Source of the DNA: CAYTZH01 sp964442285
GTDB taxonomy: Bacteria; Myxococcota_A; UBA9160; JAFDET01
Direction: 5' to 3'
Length of the DNA: 28,573 nt
Assembly (NCBI GenBank): GCA_964442285.1
Contig: CAYTZH010000052.1
Location: 1-28,573, forward strand
The notes under the pieces are model-generated. The model was given only the letters and a program-made list of their open reading frames with translations. It was not told the origin of the DNA and ran no database searches. The number at the start of each line of letters is the position of its first letter. Position 1 is the stretch's first letter. The position numbers were made by a program, and so were the translations under genes. Below, one piece after another: positions 17,720 to 24,394 of this stretch.

Positions 17720-17944
17720 ATGGGGAACGTCGAAGCCATCATCGAGGCCTACGCCGAGGGATTGCACCGGCAGCTTCGCGGGACGGGCGTGGTCTTCGCG
17801 CTGGTCGTCTGCGACGGGCAGGACGTGCCCGAGGGCCAGTACCGCGTGTTCAGCAACACGGAGCCGGTGGCGGCCTTCCTGGAGGACCACGCCCGCCGGG
17901 TCCAGGACGAGTCCTTCGAGACGCTCACGCCCGCCGAAGTGTGA
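17720..17944 (+). CDS. Small hypothetical protein, 74 aa
   Basis: The ORF begins MGNVEAIIEAYAEGLHRQL and ends TLTPAEV, with no signal peptide or membrane segment. It is acidic, with a predicted helix, a beta-like core (TGVVFALVVCDGQDVP) with one Cys, then another helix. GGAGGGAG lies about 4-11 nt before ATG 17720, a strong reason to call it a gene. I recognise no family. It is divergent from the DUF3179 gene and ends beside a hairpin and an assembly gap. Its last 23 bases belong to the 55-bp sequence repeated on both sides of that gap, so the 3' end is real only if the left contig is correct. Confidence 0.65.
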   Translation: MGNVEAIIEAYAEGLHRQLRGTGVVFALVVCDGQDVPEGQYRVFSNTEPVAAFLEDHARRVQDESFETLTPAEV

Positions 17945-17976
17945 GCAGGGCTCCCGTGAGCCCCCTTGTGAGCCCC
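17922..17976 (+). repeat. Left copy of 55-bp sequence flanking the assembly gap
   Basis: These 55 bases are the last of the left contig and are identical to 18077-18131, the first of the right contig. They contain the end of the 74-aa ORF and several GTGAGC motifs. The duplication is probably an assembly overlap, not a genomic repeat. Confidence 0.95.
17948..17963 (+). terminator. Hairpin after the 74-aa ORF
   Basis: GGGCTC (17948-17953) pairs perfectly with GAGCCC (17958-17963) around CCGT, beginning 4 nt after the stop. A short CCTTGTG follows, not a proper U-tract. The same hairpin recurs at 18103-18118 in the duplicated flank. Confidence 0.35.
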
Positions 17977-18076
17977 NNNNNNNNNNNNNNNNNNNNNNNN
18001 NNNNNNNNNNNNNNNNNNNNNNNNNNNNNNNNNNNNNNNNNNNNNNNNNNNNNNNNNNNNNNNNNNNNNNNNNNNN
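17977..18076. other. Assembly gap of 100 N
   Basis: Exactly 100 undetermined bases, the conventional placeholder for a gap of unknown size. Reading frames that cross it are meaningless. Identical 55-bp flanks suggest that the true gap may be absent. Confidence 0.99.
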
Positions 18077-18131
18077 CGCTCACGCCCGCCGAAGTGTGAG
18101 CAGGGCTCCCGTGAGCCCCCTTGTGAGCCCC
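18077..18131 (+). repeat. Right copy of 55-bp sequence flanking the assembly gap
   Basis: Identical to 17922-17976. If the contigs overlap by this sequence, it occurs once in the genome and joins the end of the 74-aa ORF directly to the aro leader region. Confidence 0.95.
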
Positions 18132-18146
18132 TGTGAGCGGCCTCAC
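18096..18146 (+). promoter_or_regulatory. GTGAG direct repeats and an inverted repeat abutting the -35 element
   Basis: GTGAG occurs at 18096, 18111, 18123 and 18133, at steps of 15, 12 and 10 bp. The last copy forms GTGAG-CGGC-CTCAC (18133-18146), which ends exactly where the candidate -35 TTGACC begins. Near-helical phasing beside a promoter is what a cooperative regulator site would look like. Function is inferred only. Confidence 0.35.
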
Positions 18147-18174
18147 TTGACCCGCTGGGCTGCCATGGTATCCA
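18147..18174 (+). promoter_or_regulatory. Candidate promoter for the aro leader/DAHP synthase transcript
   Basis: TTGACC (18147-18152), a 16-bp spacer, then TATCCA (18169-18174) preceded by TG at 18166-18167, an extended -10. The expected transcription start falls at about 18181-18182, which coincides with the leader-peptide ATG. Confidence 0.45.
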
Positions 18175-18181
18175 CAGGGTG

Positions 18182-18274
18182 ATGGCAGGGCGAAGTCGCG
18201 ATCTCAGCACGACGGCGTACGCCGGGTACTGGTTTGCCCGCAACCGGGGCAGGGAGTCCCGCGGCCGGCCGTAG
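18182..18274 (+). CDS. Aromatic amino acid leader peptide, 30 aa
   Basis: The short ORF reads Met-Ala-Gly-Arg-Ser at the start and carries TAYAGYWFARN in the middle, encoded by TAC GCC GGG TAC TGG TTT (18218-18235), then an Arg/Gly-rich end and TAG. Two Tyr codons, the only Trp codon and a Phe codon within six codons, in an ORF directly before DAHP synthase and a terminator hairpin, are the classic design of an attenuation control peptide. Its translation would report charging of all three aromatic tRNAs. There is no good Shine-Dalgarno (only AGGGTG, too close). The candidate promoter would start transcription at or next to the ATG, so it may be translated from a leaderless mRNA. The peptide itself probably has no further role. 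Confidence 0.82.
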   Translation: MAGRSRDLSTTAYAGYWFARNRGRESRGRP

Positions 18275-18302
18275 CCATCGTACACCGCGAAACCCAGCCC
18301 CG
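18245..18302 (+). promoter_or_regulatory. Candidate antiterminator pairing in the aro attenuator
   Basis: CGGGGC (18245-18250), ten bases after the Phe codon, is complementary to GCCCCG (18297-18302), the left arm of the terminator stem. Pairing of the two would prevent terminator formation. How a stalled ribosome would shift the balance cannot be settled by eye, since the stalled ribosome may also cover part of the first segment. Confidence 0.4.
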
Positions 18303-18326
18303 AGTGCCGAGCCTCGGGGCTTTTTT
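18296..18326 (+). terminator. Intrinsic terminator (attenuator) upstream of DAHP synthase
   Basis: AGCCCCGAG (18296-18304) pairs perfectly with CTCGGGGCT (18313-18321) around an 8-nt loop, followed at once by TTTTTT (18321-18326). It is the clearest rho-independent terminator in the window. It stands 21 nt after the leader-peptide stop and 30 nt before the DAHP synthase ATG, so it must act on the leader transcript rather than at a gene end. Confidence 0.88.
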
Positions 18327-18356
18327 CTGTCTCGGGGTCGGCGAGGAGAGAGCGCC

Positions 18357-19484
18357 ATGACCGACCCCGACGAGGACGGCCCGCCGGGCCGAGCCCGGCC
18401 CTCCCTGCGAGCCCGGCCCCTGCCCTCCCCGCGCGCCCTGTGCGCGCGGCTGCCGGCTGACGCCGGCATCCGGGCGCAGGTGGACCGGACCCGCCGCGCC
18501 GTGCGCGACCTGCTCCACGGCCGCGACCGCCGCCTGCTGGTCGTCGTGGGGCCCTGCTCCATCCACCACCCGGGCGCCGCCCTCACCTACGCCGAACGCC
18601 TGGCCCGGGTGGCCGAGCGCGTCTCGGGGGAGCTGCTGCTGGTGATGCGCACCTACCTGGAGAAGCCCCGCACGACCGTGGGCTGGAAGGGCCTCCTGAA
18701 CGATCCCGCGCTGGACGGCGGCTGCGACGTCCCGCGCGGCCTGGCCCGGGCCCGGGAGCTGCTCCTGGGCGTGAACGCCCTGGGCGTGCCGTGCGCCAGC
18801 GAGCTGCTCGATCCCCTGGTGCCCCGCTACCTGGCGGACCTGCTGGCCTGGGCGGCGATCGGCGCGCGCACCGCCGAGAGCCAGACCCACCGGGAGCTGG
18901 CCAGCGCCGTCGCCCTGCCGGTCGGGTTCAAGAACGGCACCGACGGCGACGTGGCGACGGCCTGCAACGCCGTGCTGGCGGCGCGCCATCCCCACCACTT
19001 CCTCGGCATCGACGACCGCGGGCGGCCTGCGGCCATCGCGTCGCCCGGCAACCCCGACGGCCACCTGGTGCTGCGGGGCGCGCGGGACCGCCCAAACTAC
19101 ACCGCCGCGGACGTGGCGGCCGCCGCGGCGCGCTTCCCGGTCGGAGGCCCGACGCGCCCCGTCCTGGTGGACTGCTCCCACGCGAACTCGGCCAGGGACC
19201 CCCGGCGTCAGGCGGCGGTCTGCGGGGCCGTCCTCGCCCAGGTCCGGTCCGGCTCGCCGTCGCTGCTCGGCGTCATGCTCGAGAGCCAGCTCGAGGAGGG
19301 GCAGCAGCGGGTCGAACGCGGCCGCCGCCCGGCGCCCGGGCTCTCGATCACCGACGGCTGCATCGGCTGGCCGGAGACGGAGAAGCTGCTCTACGCCTGC
19401 GCGGAGAGCGCGGCCGCGGCGCCCTCCCCCGTGGCGGCCGCGTCCTCGAGCACGGCCGTCGCGCCCTCGAGCGGGAGGTGCTGA
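18357..19484 (+). CDS. aroF: 3-deoxy-7-phosphoheptulonate (DAHP) synthase, class I
   Basis: The 375-residue enzyme condenses phosphoenolpyruvate and erythrose-4-phosphate, the first step to chorismate and Phe, Tyr and Trp. Blocks typical of the AroF/G/H type: VVVGPCSIHHPGAA, MRTYLEKPRTTVGWKGL, VPCASELLDPL, ESQTHRELAS, PVGFKNGTDGD, VDCSHANSARD (metal ligands), GVMLESQLEEGQQ and SITDGCIGWPETE. ATG 18357 follows GAGGAGAG. Expression is probably set by the attenuator upstream; allosteric sensitivity cannot be read by eye, so the isozyme letter in the symbol is arbitrary. After LLYACAE the protein has an Ala/Ser/Pro-rich tail of about 25 residues that no homologue needs, lying in the 94-bp stretch that overlaps elp3 tail to tail. 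Confidence 0.95.
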   Translation: MTDPDEDGPPGRARPSLRARPLPSPRALCARLPADAGIRAQVDRTRRAVRDLLHGRDRRLLVVVGPCSIHHPGAALTYAERLARVAERVSGELLLVMRTYLEKPRTTVGWKGLLNDPALDGGCDVPRGLARARELLLGVNALGVPCASELLDPLVPRYLADLLAWAAIGARTAESQTHRELASAVALPVGFKNGTDGDVATACNAVLAARHPHHFLGIDDRGRPAAIASPGNPDGHLVLRGARDRPNYTAADVAAAAARFPVGGPTRPVLVDCSHANSARDPRRQAAVCGAVLAQVRSGSPSLLGVMLESQLEEGQQRVERGRRPAPGLSITDGCIGWPETEKLLYACAESAAAAPSPVAAASSSTAVAPSSGRC

Positions 19485-21190
19485 TACAGCGGGCCGTCGC
19501 GGAAGCCCAGGCGTCGGTACCAGCCGCGGGTTCCCACCGCCGAGATCACGGCGAGCCCGGCGAAGCCAGCCTCGCCGGCCCGCCGGGCCGCCCGGGCGAC
19601 CAGTCGGCGTCCGAGGCCCCGGTGCTGGGCCCGATCGGCGTCGCGGGTCCCGAGGGCGGCCACGGCGCCGTAGACGTGCACCTCCCGCACCAGCGCCCGC
19701 CCCTCGAGCTCGGGCAGCGGCGCCGGCGTGCGGGGGAGCGCCAGCCGCAGGAAGCCGGCCAGCTGGTCCTCGGCGGTGACGAGCTCGAGGAAGCGATCCT
19801 CGCCGATCGCCGTGGCGTAGGCGGTCTCGCGCAGGCGCAGCGCCCCCGGATCCACACTCCGGCCGCGCACCTCCCGGGCGCGGATCTCCACGGGCCGCAC
19901 GCCCCGCTCCGCCAGCGCCCGCTCGACGACCTCGCGCAGGTTGGTGTTGCGGTTGCCCGCGACGATGTCGTCGGAGGAGATGTCGCGGATGATCCGGGTC
20001 ACCCGACACCAGCGGGGGACGCCGGCCAGGGCGTCGGCCAGCAGCGCCACGAGCGCTTCCCGGGGATAGGGCTGCCAGCGCCCGGCCCGGTAGGCCTCCA
20101 TCAGCGCGGTGTCCGCCACCAGGCTGCAGGGGTAGAGCTTGACCTCGTCGGGACGCAGCGCCGGGTCGGACCAGAGGCGGGCCACGTCGCGGCGATCGCC
20201 CGCGGGCGTGGCCCCGAGCAGGTTGGGCATCCAGTGGACCTGGAGCTTGAAGCCGGCGCGGCGCAGGCGGGTGAGCGCGGCCCGCGACGCCGCGGCGTCG
20301 TGGCCCCGGGCGTTGGCGCGCAGCACGGCGTCGTCCAGGCTCTGGACGCCCAGCTGCACCTTGGTGACACCCAGGCGCCGCAGGCGCAGCACCTCCTCGG
20401 CGTCGCACCAGTCGGGCCGCGTCTCCACCGAGAGGCCCACGCAGCGGCAGGCGGCGGTCTCGTTGGCCGCCTGGGCCGCCGCGAGGCCCGCCCAGTCGGC
20501 GGTCTCCGGCGTACGCAGCCGGCCCCCGCGACGCCCGCGCAGGGCCCGCGACACGAGACGGTTGTAGGAGCGACGCCGCGGATCGCCGGCGGCCCGGGCC
20601 GCCTCGGCCCGCAGGGCGAGGCCGGCGGGCCGCGCCTCGCGGCCGTCGACCCCGCGCCCGAAGTCGTCCAGGGCGCGGAGGCAGTCGCGCACGAAAGCCA
20701 CGCGGTAGGCCTCGGGGTAGAAGGCGAAGGTGCCCCCGAGCACGATCAGCTCCACCTTGTCCAGCGCGTGACCCGTGGCGCGGTAGGCCGCCAGGCGGCT
20801 CCAGGTCTGGCGATAGGCATCGAAGGCGTTCGCCTCGGCCCGCTGCGCCCCGGGCTCGTCGGCCAGATAGCTCTTGGGCATGCGCACGTCGCTCGGGCAG
20901 AAGCTGCAGCGCCCCGGGCAGGGATAGGGCTCCGTCAGGACGGTGACCGCGGCGACTCCCGAGAGCGTGCGCACCGGACGCAGGCGCAGCCGCTCGACGA
21001 AGGCCGCCTCGTCCCGCCAGCCCCGGGCCGGCGCCAGCGCCCGGTAGGCGGCCAGGATCTCCGAGCGGCGGAAGAAGCCCTTGCCCCCCTTCGGGTGCTG
21101 GCGAAGAATCCGACCCAGGCCGGGGCCGTCCGGCGCGTCCGCCTCGCGCAGGGCCTCCACCAACCGCACCAGGGCCGCGTCGAACGACAC
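19391..21190 (-). CDS. elp3: Elp3-type tRNA U34 carboxymethyl-synthase (radical SAM/GNAT)
   Basis: The product is 599 residues from GTG 21190. The radical SAM domain has the cluster motif PCPGRCSFCP (C91, C95, C98), IVLGGTFAFYPEAY, CVGLSVETRPDWC and VTKVQLGVQSLDDAVL, then HWMPNLLG and ISSDDIVAGN. The C-terminal GNAT domain has REVHVYGAVAALG, AQHRGLGRRLV and GWYRRLGFRDGPLYQ. Elp3 uses SAM and acetyl-CoA to start cm5U formation at tRNA position 34; bacterial Elp3 acts without other Elongator subunits. The frame also allows GTG 21250 and TTG 21256, but those would overlap the divergent methyltransferase start. The Ala-rich tail after YQHLPLE overlaps the DAHP synthase tail. The methyltransferase next door is a likely pathway partner. 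Confidence 0.93.
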   Translation of the reverse strand: MSFDAALVRLVEALREADAPDGPGLGRILRQHPKGGKGFFRRSEILAAYRALAPARGWRDEAAFVERLRLRPVRTLSGVAAVTVLTEPYPCPGRCSFCPSDVRMPKSYLADEPGAQRAEANAFDAYRQTWSRLAAYRATGHALDKVELIVLGGTFAFYPEAYRVAFVRDCLRALDDFGRGVDGREARPAGLALRAEAARAAGDPRRRSYNRLVSRALRGRRGGRLRTPETADWAGLAAAQAANETAACRCVGLSVETRPDWCDAEEVLRLRRLGVTKVQLGVQSLDDAVLRANARGHDAAASRAALTRLRRAGFKLQVHWMPNLLGATPAGDRRDVARLWSDPALRPDEVKLYPCSLVADTALMEAYRAGRWQPYPREALVALLADALAGVPRWCRVTRIIRDISSDDIVAGNRNTNLREVVERALAERGVRPVEIRAREVRGRSVDPGALRLRETAYATAIGEDRFLELVTAEDQLAGFLRLALPRTPAPLPELEGRALVREVHVYGAVAALGTRDADRAQHRGLGRRLVARAARRAGEAGFAGLAVISAVGTRGWYRRLGFRDGPLYQHLPLEGATAVLEDAAATGEGAAAALSAQA

Positions 21191-21227
21191 CCCTGCGTCG
21201 AACGGCTTCGGGGCCTTGTCGAACGAG

Positions 21228-21953
21228 ATGGACCGCGACACCGTCCTCACCCTCAACGCGCTGAACCGGCGCTTCTACGCCGCCCGCGCCGCCGACTTCT
21301 CCGCCGCGCGCCAGGATCCCTGGCCCGGCTGGGAGCCACTGCGCCAGCACCTCGCGGGCGCTGCCGCGCCGCAGCGCGTCCTCGACCTGGGCTGCGGCAA
21401 CGCCCGGCTGGCGCGCTTCCTCCGGGCCGGCAGGGTACCGCTCGCCTACACGGGGATCGACGCCTGCTCCGCGCTGCTGGACGAGGCGGCGGCCGAGATG
21501 GAGCCCCGGGCCGGCGACCGCCTGTTGTGTGCCGACCTGGTCGCGGAGCCGCCCGAGCGCGCGCTGCCCGCAGGCCCGTTCGAGCTGGTCGCCCTCTTCG
21601 GCCTGCTCCACCACGTGCCCGGGCGCGACGCCCGGGGCCGCCTGCTGGCGGCCGCCGCCACCCGACTCGCCCCCGACGGCCTGCTGGCCCTGAACCTCTG
21701 GCGCTTCGACCGCTTCCCGCGCTTCGAGCGCCGACGAGTGCCGTGGTCGCGGGTCCCGGCGCTGGATCCCGCGCGGCTCGAGCCGGGCGACGCGCTGCTC
21801 GCCTGGGGCGAGGGCGACGGCCCGCCGCGCTTCTGCCACGCGATGGACGACGCGGAGATCGACGCGCTCCTGGATCCGCTCGCCCTGCGCGAGGTGGCCC
21901 GCTACGCGGGCGAGGGCGGCCTGAACGAGTACCGGCTGCTGCGCGCAGCCTAG
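21228..21953 (+). CDS. Trm9/ALKBH8-like class I SAM methyltransferase
   Basis: The 241-residue protein has SAM motif I VLDLGCGNARLARFL (about 51-65), acidic loop GIDACSALLDEA and FGLLHHVPG. Ahead of it comes LNRRFYAARAADFSAARQDPWPGW; its FSxxRxxPWP core is the pattern I associate with Trm9/ALKBH8 wobble-uridine methyltransferases, which convert cm5U34 to mcm5U34. The later RRVPWSRV and FCHAMDDAEIDALL are at the places where Trm9 has its VPW and YYHLY...EL elements. It starts 37 bp from the divergent elp3 start, which fits a shared pathway. ATG 21228 is weakly supported (GAG only). The stop shares the palindrome CTAG with the converging RapA gene. The tRNA role is inference; an unrelated small-molecule methyltransferase remains possible. 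Confidence 0.8.
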   Translation: MDRDTVLTLNALNRRFYAARAADFSAARQDPWPGWEPLRQHLAGAAAPQRVLDLGCGNARLARFLRAGRVPLAYTGIDACSALLDEAAAEMEPRAGDRLLCADLVAEPPERALPAGPFELVALFGLLHHVPGRDARGRLLAAAATRLAPDGLLALNLWRFDRFPRFERRRVPWSRVPALDPARLEPGDALLAWGEGDGPPRFCHAMDDAEIDALLDPLALREVARYAGEGGLNEYRLLRAA

Positions 21954-24259
21954 GGCAGGTTGCGGAAGAAGCAGGCCGCCACGAGCCTGCCCGGGCCCTG
22001 CAGCGACTCCGAGAGCGCGCGCACGCCCTCCGCCCAGCCGCGGCCGATGCCCCACTTCCGGGCCTTGCCGGGCCGCGCCTCGGGCAGGGCGCCCAGCAGC
22101 GGCGCGACCCACTCGGGGCGCGGCTTGCCCGCGGCGTCCACCACCCGGGCGTGCCAGGCCGGGCCGTCCTTGTACAGCGCCAGCAGACCGGCCGCCTCGC
22201 CGAGCTCGCCGGTGAAGACCTCGGCCAGGCAGGCGCGGCCCCGCGGCCCGTCCTCGAGCTCGAGCAGCAGGCCCTCCACCAGGGGGTGTCCGCTGGCGAA
22301 GAACTCGAGCTCGTCGCGGCGCACGGCCTCGGCCCGGTCGAAGGTGCCGTAGTAGCGGGTGCCGCCGGGAACCCCGGGCAGGCCGTCCACGGTCGCGCCG
22401 CTGCCGAGCTCCACGTAGTAGAGGGCCTCGCCGCCCTTCTCCACCACGTCGAGGTTCAGGCCCTCGGCGGCCTCCACGCAGACCCGGCGGTTGAGCGCCT
22501 CGAGCTCGGGCGGCACCAGGTCGAGGACGCCGGCGTCCCGCTCGGCGTCGTAGCCGTCGCGGTAGTACACCCGCGCCACGTCCCGGGAGGCCTGGGCGCG
22601 CTCCTTCTCGAGCGACGTCGCCAGGGCCTCCACGTCCACGTCCTTCCCGGCCGCGAGCGCACCGGCCACCTGGGCCAGGGCCACGTCGAGGCCTGCGGCC
22701 GGCCGCCCGAAGAGGTCGAGCCGCTCGTAGAGGCGGGCCACGTCCGGCGCGTCGCCCTCGCAGCGGAAGTAGAAGAGCTCCACCGGCTTGGTGCGTCCGA
22801 TCCGGTCCAGGCGGCCGATGCGCTGCTCGAGGACCACCGGGTCGTGGGGCAGGTCGTAGAGCACGAGCCGGTCGCAGAACTGGAAGTTGCGGCCCTCGCT
22901 GCCCGCATCCGACGAGAGCAGCAGCGGCAGCGCGGTCTCCCGGAACGCGGCGACCTCGATGTCGCGGGTGGCCGTCGACATGTCCTCGTGGAAGGTGGCC
23001 ACCCGGGTGCCCGTCTCCGACTCGAGGAACGGCTTCAGGGCCTGCAGGCGCTCGAGGTCGTGGACGAAGACCAGCGCCTTCTCGCCGGCCGCCGCCCAGG
23101 TCCGGGCCTGCTCGGCGATCCAGCGGGCCCGGGGATCGCGGCGCGGCTCGTCCGCGGCCGGGGGCAGGTCCACGGCGGTGGGCACCCGGGGTGGCAGCCC
23201 GCCCACGTCCGCCCGGCGCACGGCGCTGGTGCAGGGGATGGCCGCCTCGCCCTTCTCGAGCCCCTTCTCGAAGGCCTTGAAGGACGCGAACGCCTTGGGA
23301 TGCAGCAGGGAGAGCAGCCGGAAGAAGCCCTCGCGGTCCTGCTGCAGGGGCGTGGCGGTGAGGAGCAGGGCGTGCCGGGCGCCCGCCACGAGCGGCGCCA
23401 GCGCCTCGTGCTGCTCCGGGGTCGCCAGGCGGTGGGCCTCGTCGAGCACCACCAGGTCCGGCGCGGCCTCCTCGGCCAGCCGACGCAGCTCGGCGTCGGC
23501 GGCCAGCCACTCGAGCGGGATGACCGCCTGGGGATGGACCTCGAAGGGATTGGCGTCGGGGCCGACGGTGGTCGCGACGGCCTCCACCCGCTCGGGATCG
23601 AGCAGCACGAACACCTGGTGGAACTTGCGGTAGAGCTCGCCCAGCCACTGGATGGCCAGGGTGGACGGGGCCACCACCAGCGCCCGCTCGGCGCGGCCGG
23701 TGCGGACCAGGGCCGAGAGGATGAGGCAGGCCTCGACCGTCTTGCCCAGCCCCACCTCGTCGGCCAGCAGCCAGCGCACCGGGTCCGCCTGCACGGCGCG
23801 CAGCGCCGTGTGGAGCTGGTGCGGGAAGAGCTCGATGCGACCGCCGAGGAAGCTGCCCAGGCCGCCGGCCTCGCGCAGCTCGGACAGGCGCAGGGCGTCG
23901 AGCCGGTTGCGGAAGTGGTCGAGGTCGTCGAGGCGCAGGGTGGCCAGCCGCTCCACCGGTGTGTCGGCAGGCGCCAGGGGCCAGAGGGCCTCGTCGTCCA
24001 CCTCCCGGCCGTCGGTGAGCCGGTAGCGATGGCCCCGGACCTCGGCCACCTCCACCTGCTCCCCGGTCTCGATCAGCTGGGCCTGGGCGCCCGGGGGCAT
24101 GACCAGCCGGGTCAGCCCCGCGCCGTCGGCCGCCAGGGTGAGCTCCTCCTCGACAGCGGGGAACCAGACCAGGAGGAAGCGGCCGTCCACCTGACGGACC
24201 ACCCCCGTCCCCCAGTCGGGGTTGAAGGGATGCACGAGCTTGCTGCCGGGCTGCCACAC
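21950..24259 (-). CDS. rapA: RapA-like Snf2/SWI2-family ATPase
   Basis: The 769-residue protein starts (GTG 24259) with WQPGSKLVHPFNPDWGTGVV and a second beta-rich stretch GHRYRLTDGREVDDEALWPL, matching the two Tudor-like N-terminal domains of RapA. The helicase core has FPHQLHTALRA, Walker A LLADEVGLGKTVEA, LVVAPSTLAIQWLGE, DEAHRL, LLLTATPLQQDREG, FHEDMSTATRD and SDAGSEGRNFQFC, then LEQRIGRLDRIGR. RapA binds RNA polymerase and helps it recycle after termination. The C-terminal part after residue about 500 is less recognisable, and the protein is about 200 residues shorter than E. coli RapA, so a different Snf2 role is possible. No good ribosome site is visible; a second start further upstream cannot be excluded. 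Stops converge with the methyltransferase at CTAG. Confidence 0.85.
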   Translation of the reverse strand: MWQPGSKLVHPFNPDWGTGVVRQVDGRFLLVWFPAVEEELTLAADGAGLTRLVMPPGAQAQLIETGEQVEVAEVRGHRYRLTDGREVDDEALWPLAPADTPVERLATLRLDDLDHFRNRLDALRLSELREAGGLGSFLGGRIELFPHQLHTALRAVQADPVRWLLADEVGLGKTVEACLILSALVRTGRAERALVVAPSTLAIQWLGELYRKFHQVFVLLDPERVEAVATTVGPDANPFEVHPQAVIPLEWLAADAELRRLAEEAAPDLVVLDEAHRLATPEQHEALAPLVAGARHALLLTATPLQQDREGFFRLLSLLHPKAFASFKAFEKGLEKGEAAIPCTSAVRRADVGGLPPRVPTAVDLPPAADEPRRDPRARWIAEQARTWAAAGEKALVFVHDLERLQALKPFLESETGTRVATFHEDMSTATRDIEVAAFRETALPLLLSSDAGSEGRNFQFCDRLVLYDLPHDPVVLEQRIGRLDRIGRTKPVELFYFRCEGDAPDVARLYERLDLFGRPAAGLDVALAQVAGALAAGKDVDVEALATSLEKERAQASRDVARVYYRDGYDAERDAGVLDLVPPELEALNRRVCVEAAEGLNLDVVEKGGEALYYVELGSGATVDGLPGVPGGTRYYGTFDRAEAVRRDELEFFASGHPLVEGLLLELEDGPRGRACLAEVFTGELGEAAGLLALYKDGPAWHARVVDAAGKPRPEWVAPLLGALPEARPGKARKWGIGRGWAEGVRALSESLQGPGRLVAACFFRNLP

Positions 24260-24322
24260 GGAGCCCGGTTGGTAGCGCAGAGCCTGCGGGCCGGGCCATG
24301 AAGATGTGATCTCGATTCCGCA

Positions 24323-24340
24323 GGCTCCCGGGAGGGAGCC
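24323..24340 (+). promoter_or_regulatory. Perfect hairpin in the leader of the sugar dehydrogenase gene
   Basis: GGCTCCC and GGGAGCC form a 7-bp stem around GGGA, 55 nt before the downstream ATG and within the divergent rapA interval. The stem sequence resembles the GGGAGC/GCTCCC hairpins after clpB. Role unknown. Confidence 0.3.
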
Positions 24341-24394
24341 CGAAGAGCGTCTTGTGCGCGACGGAGGGAAGCGCTCGACGGAAGGAGGTCTCCG

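Noticed and set aside
17548..17742. Longer N-terminus of the DUF3179 protein (ATG 17742)
   Set aside because: It would put about 65 Arg/Pro/Ser-rich residues before a clear signal peptide and overlap the divergent 74-aa gene.
17922..18131. True 55-bp duplication or insertion-sequence ends
   Set aside because: The exact length and position against the N block fit an assembler overlap better; there is no transposase or terminal inverted repeat.
18204..24299. A 2031-codon open frame on the minus strand
   Set aside because: It is a GC-driven shadow crossing aroF, elp3, the methyltransferase and rapA in the wrong frame; its composition is Gly/Pro/Arg-rich with no domains.
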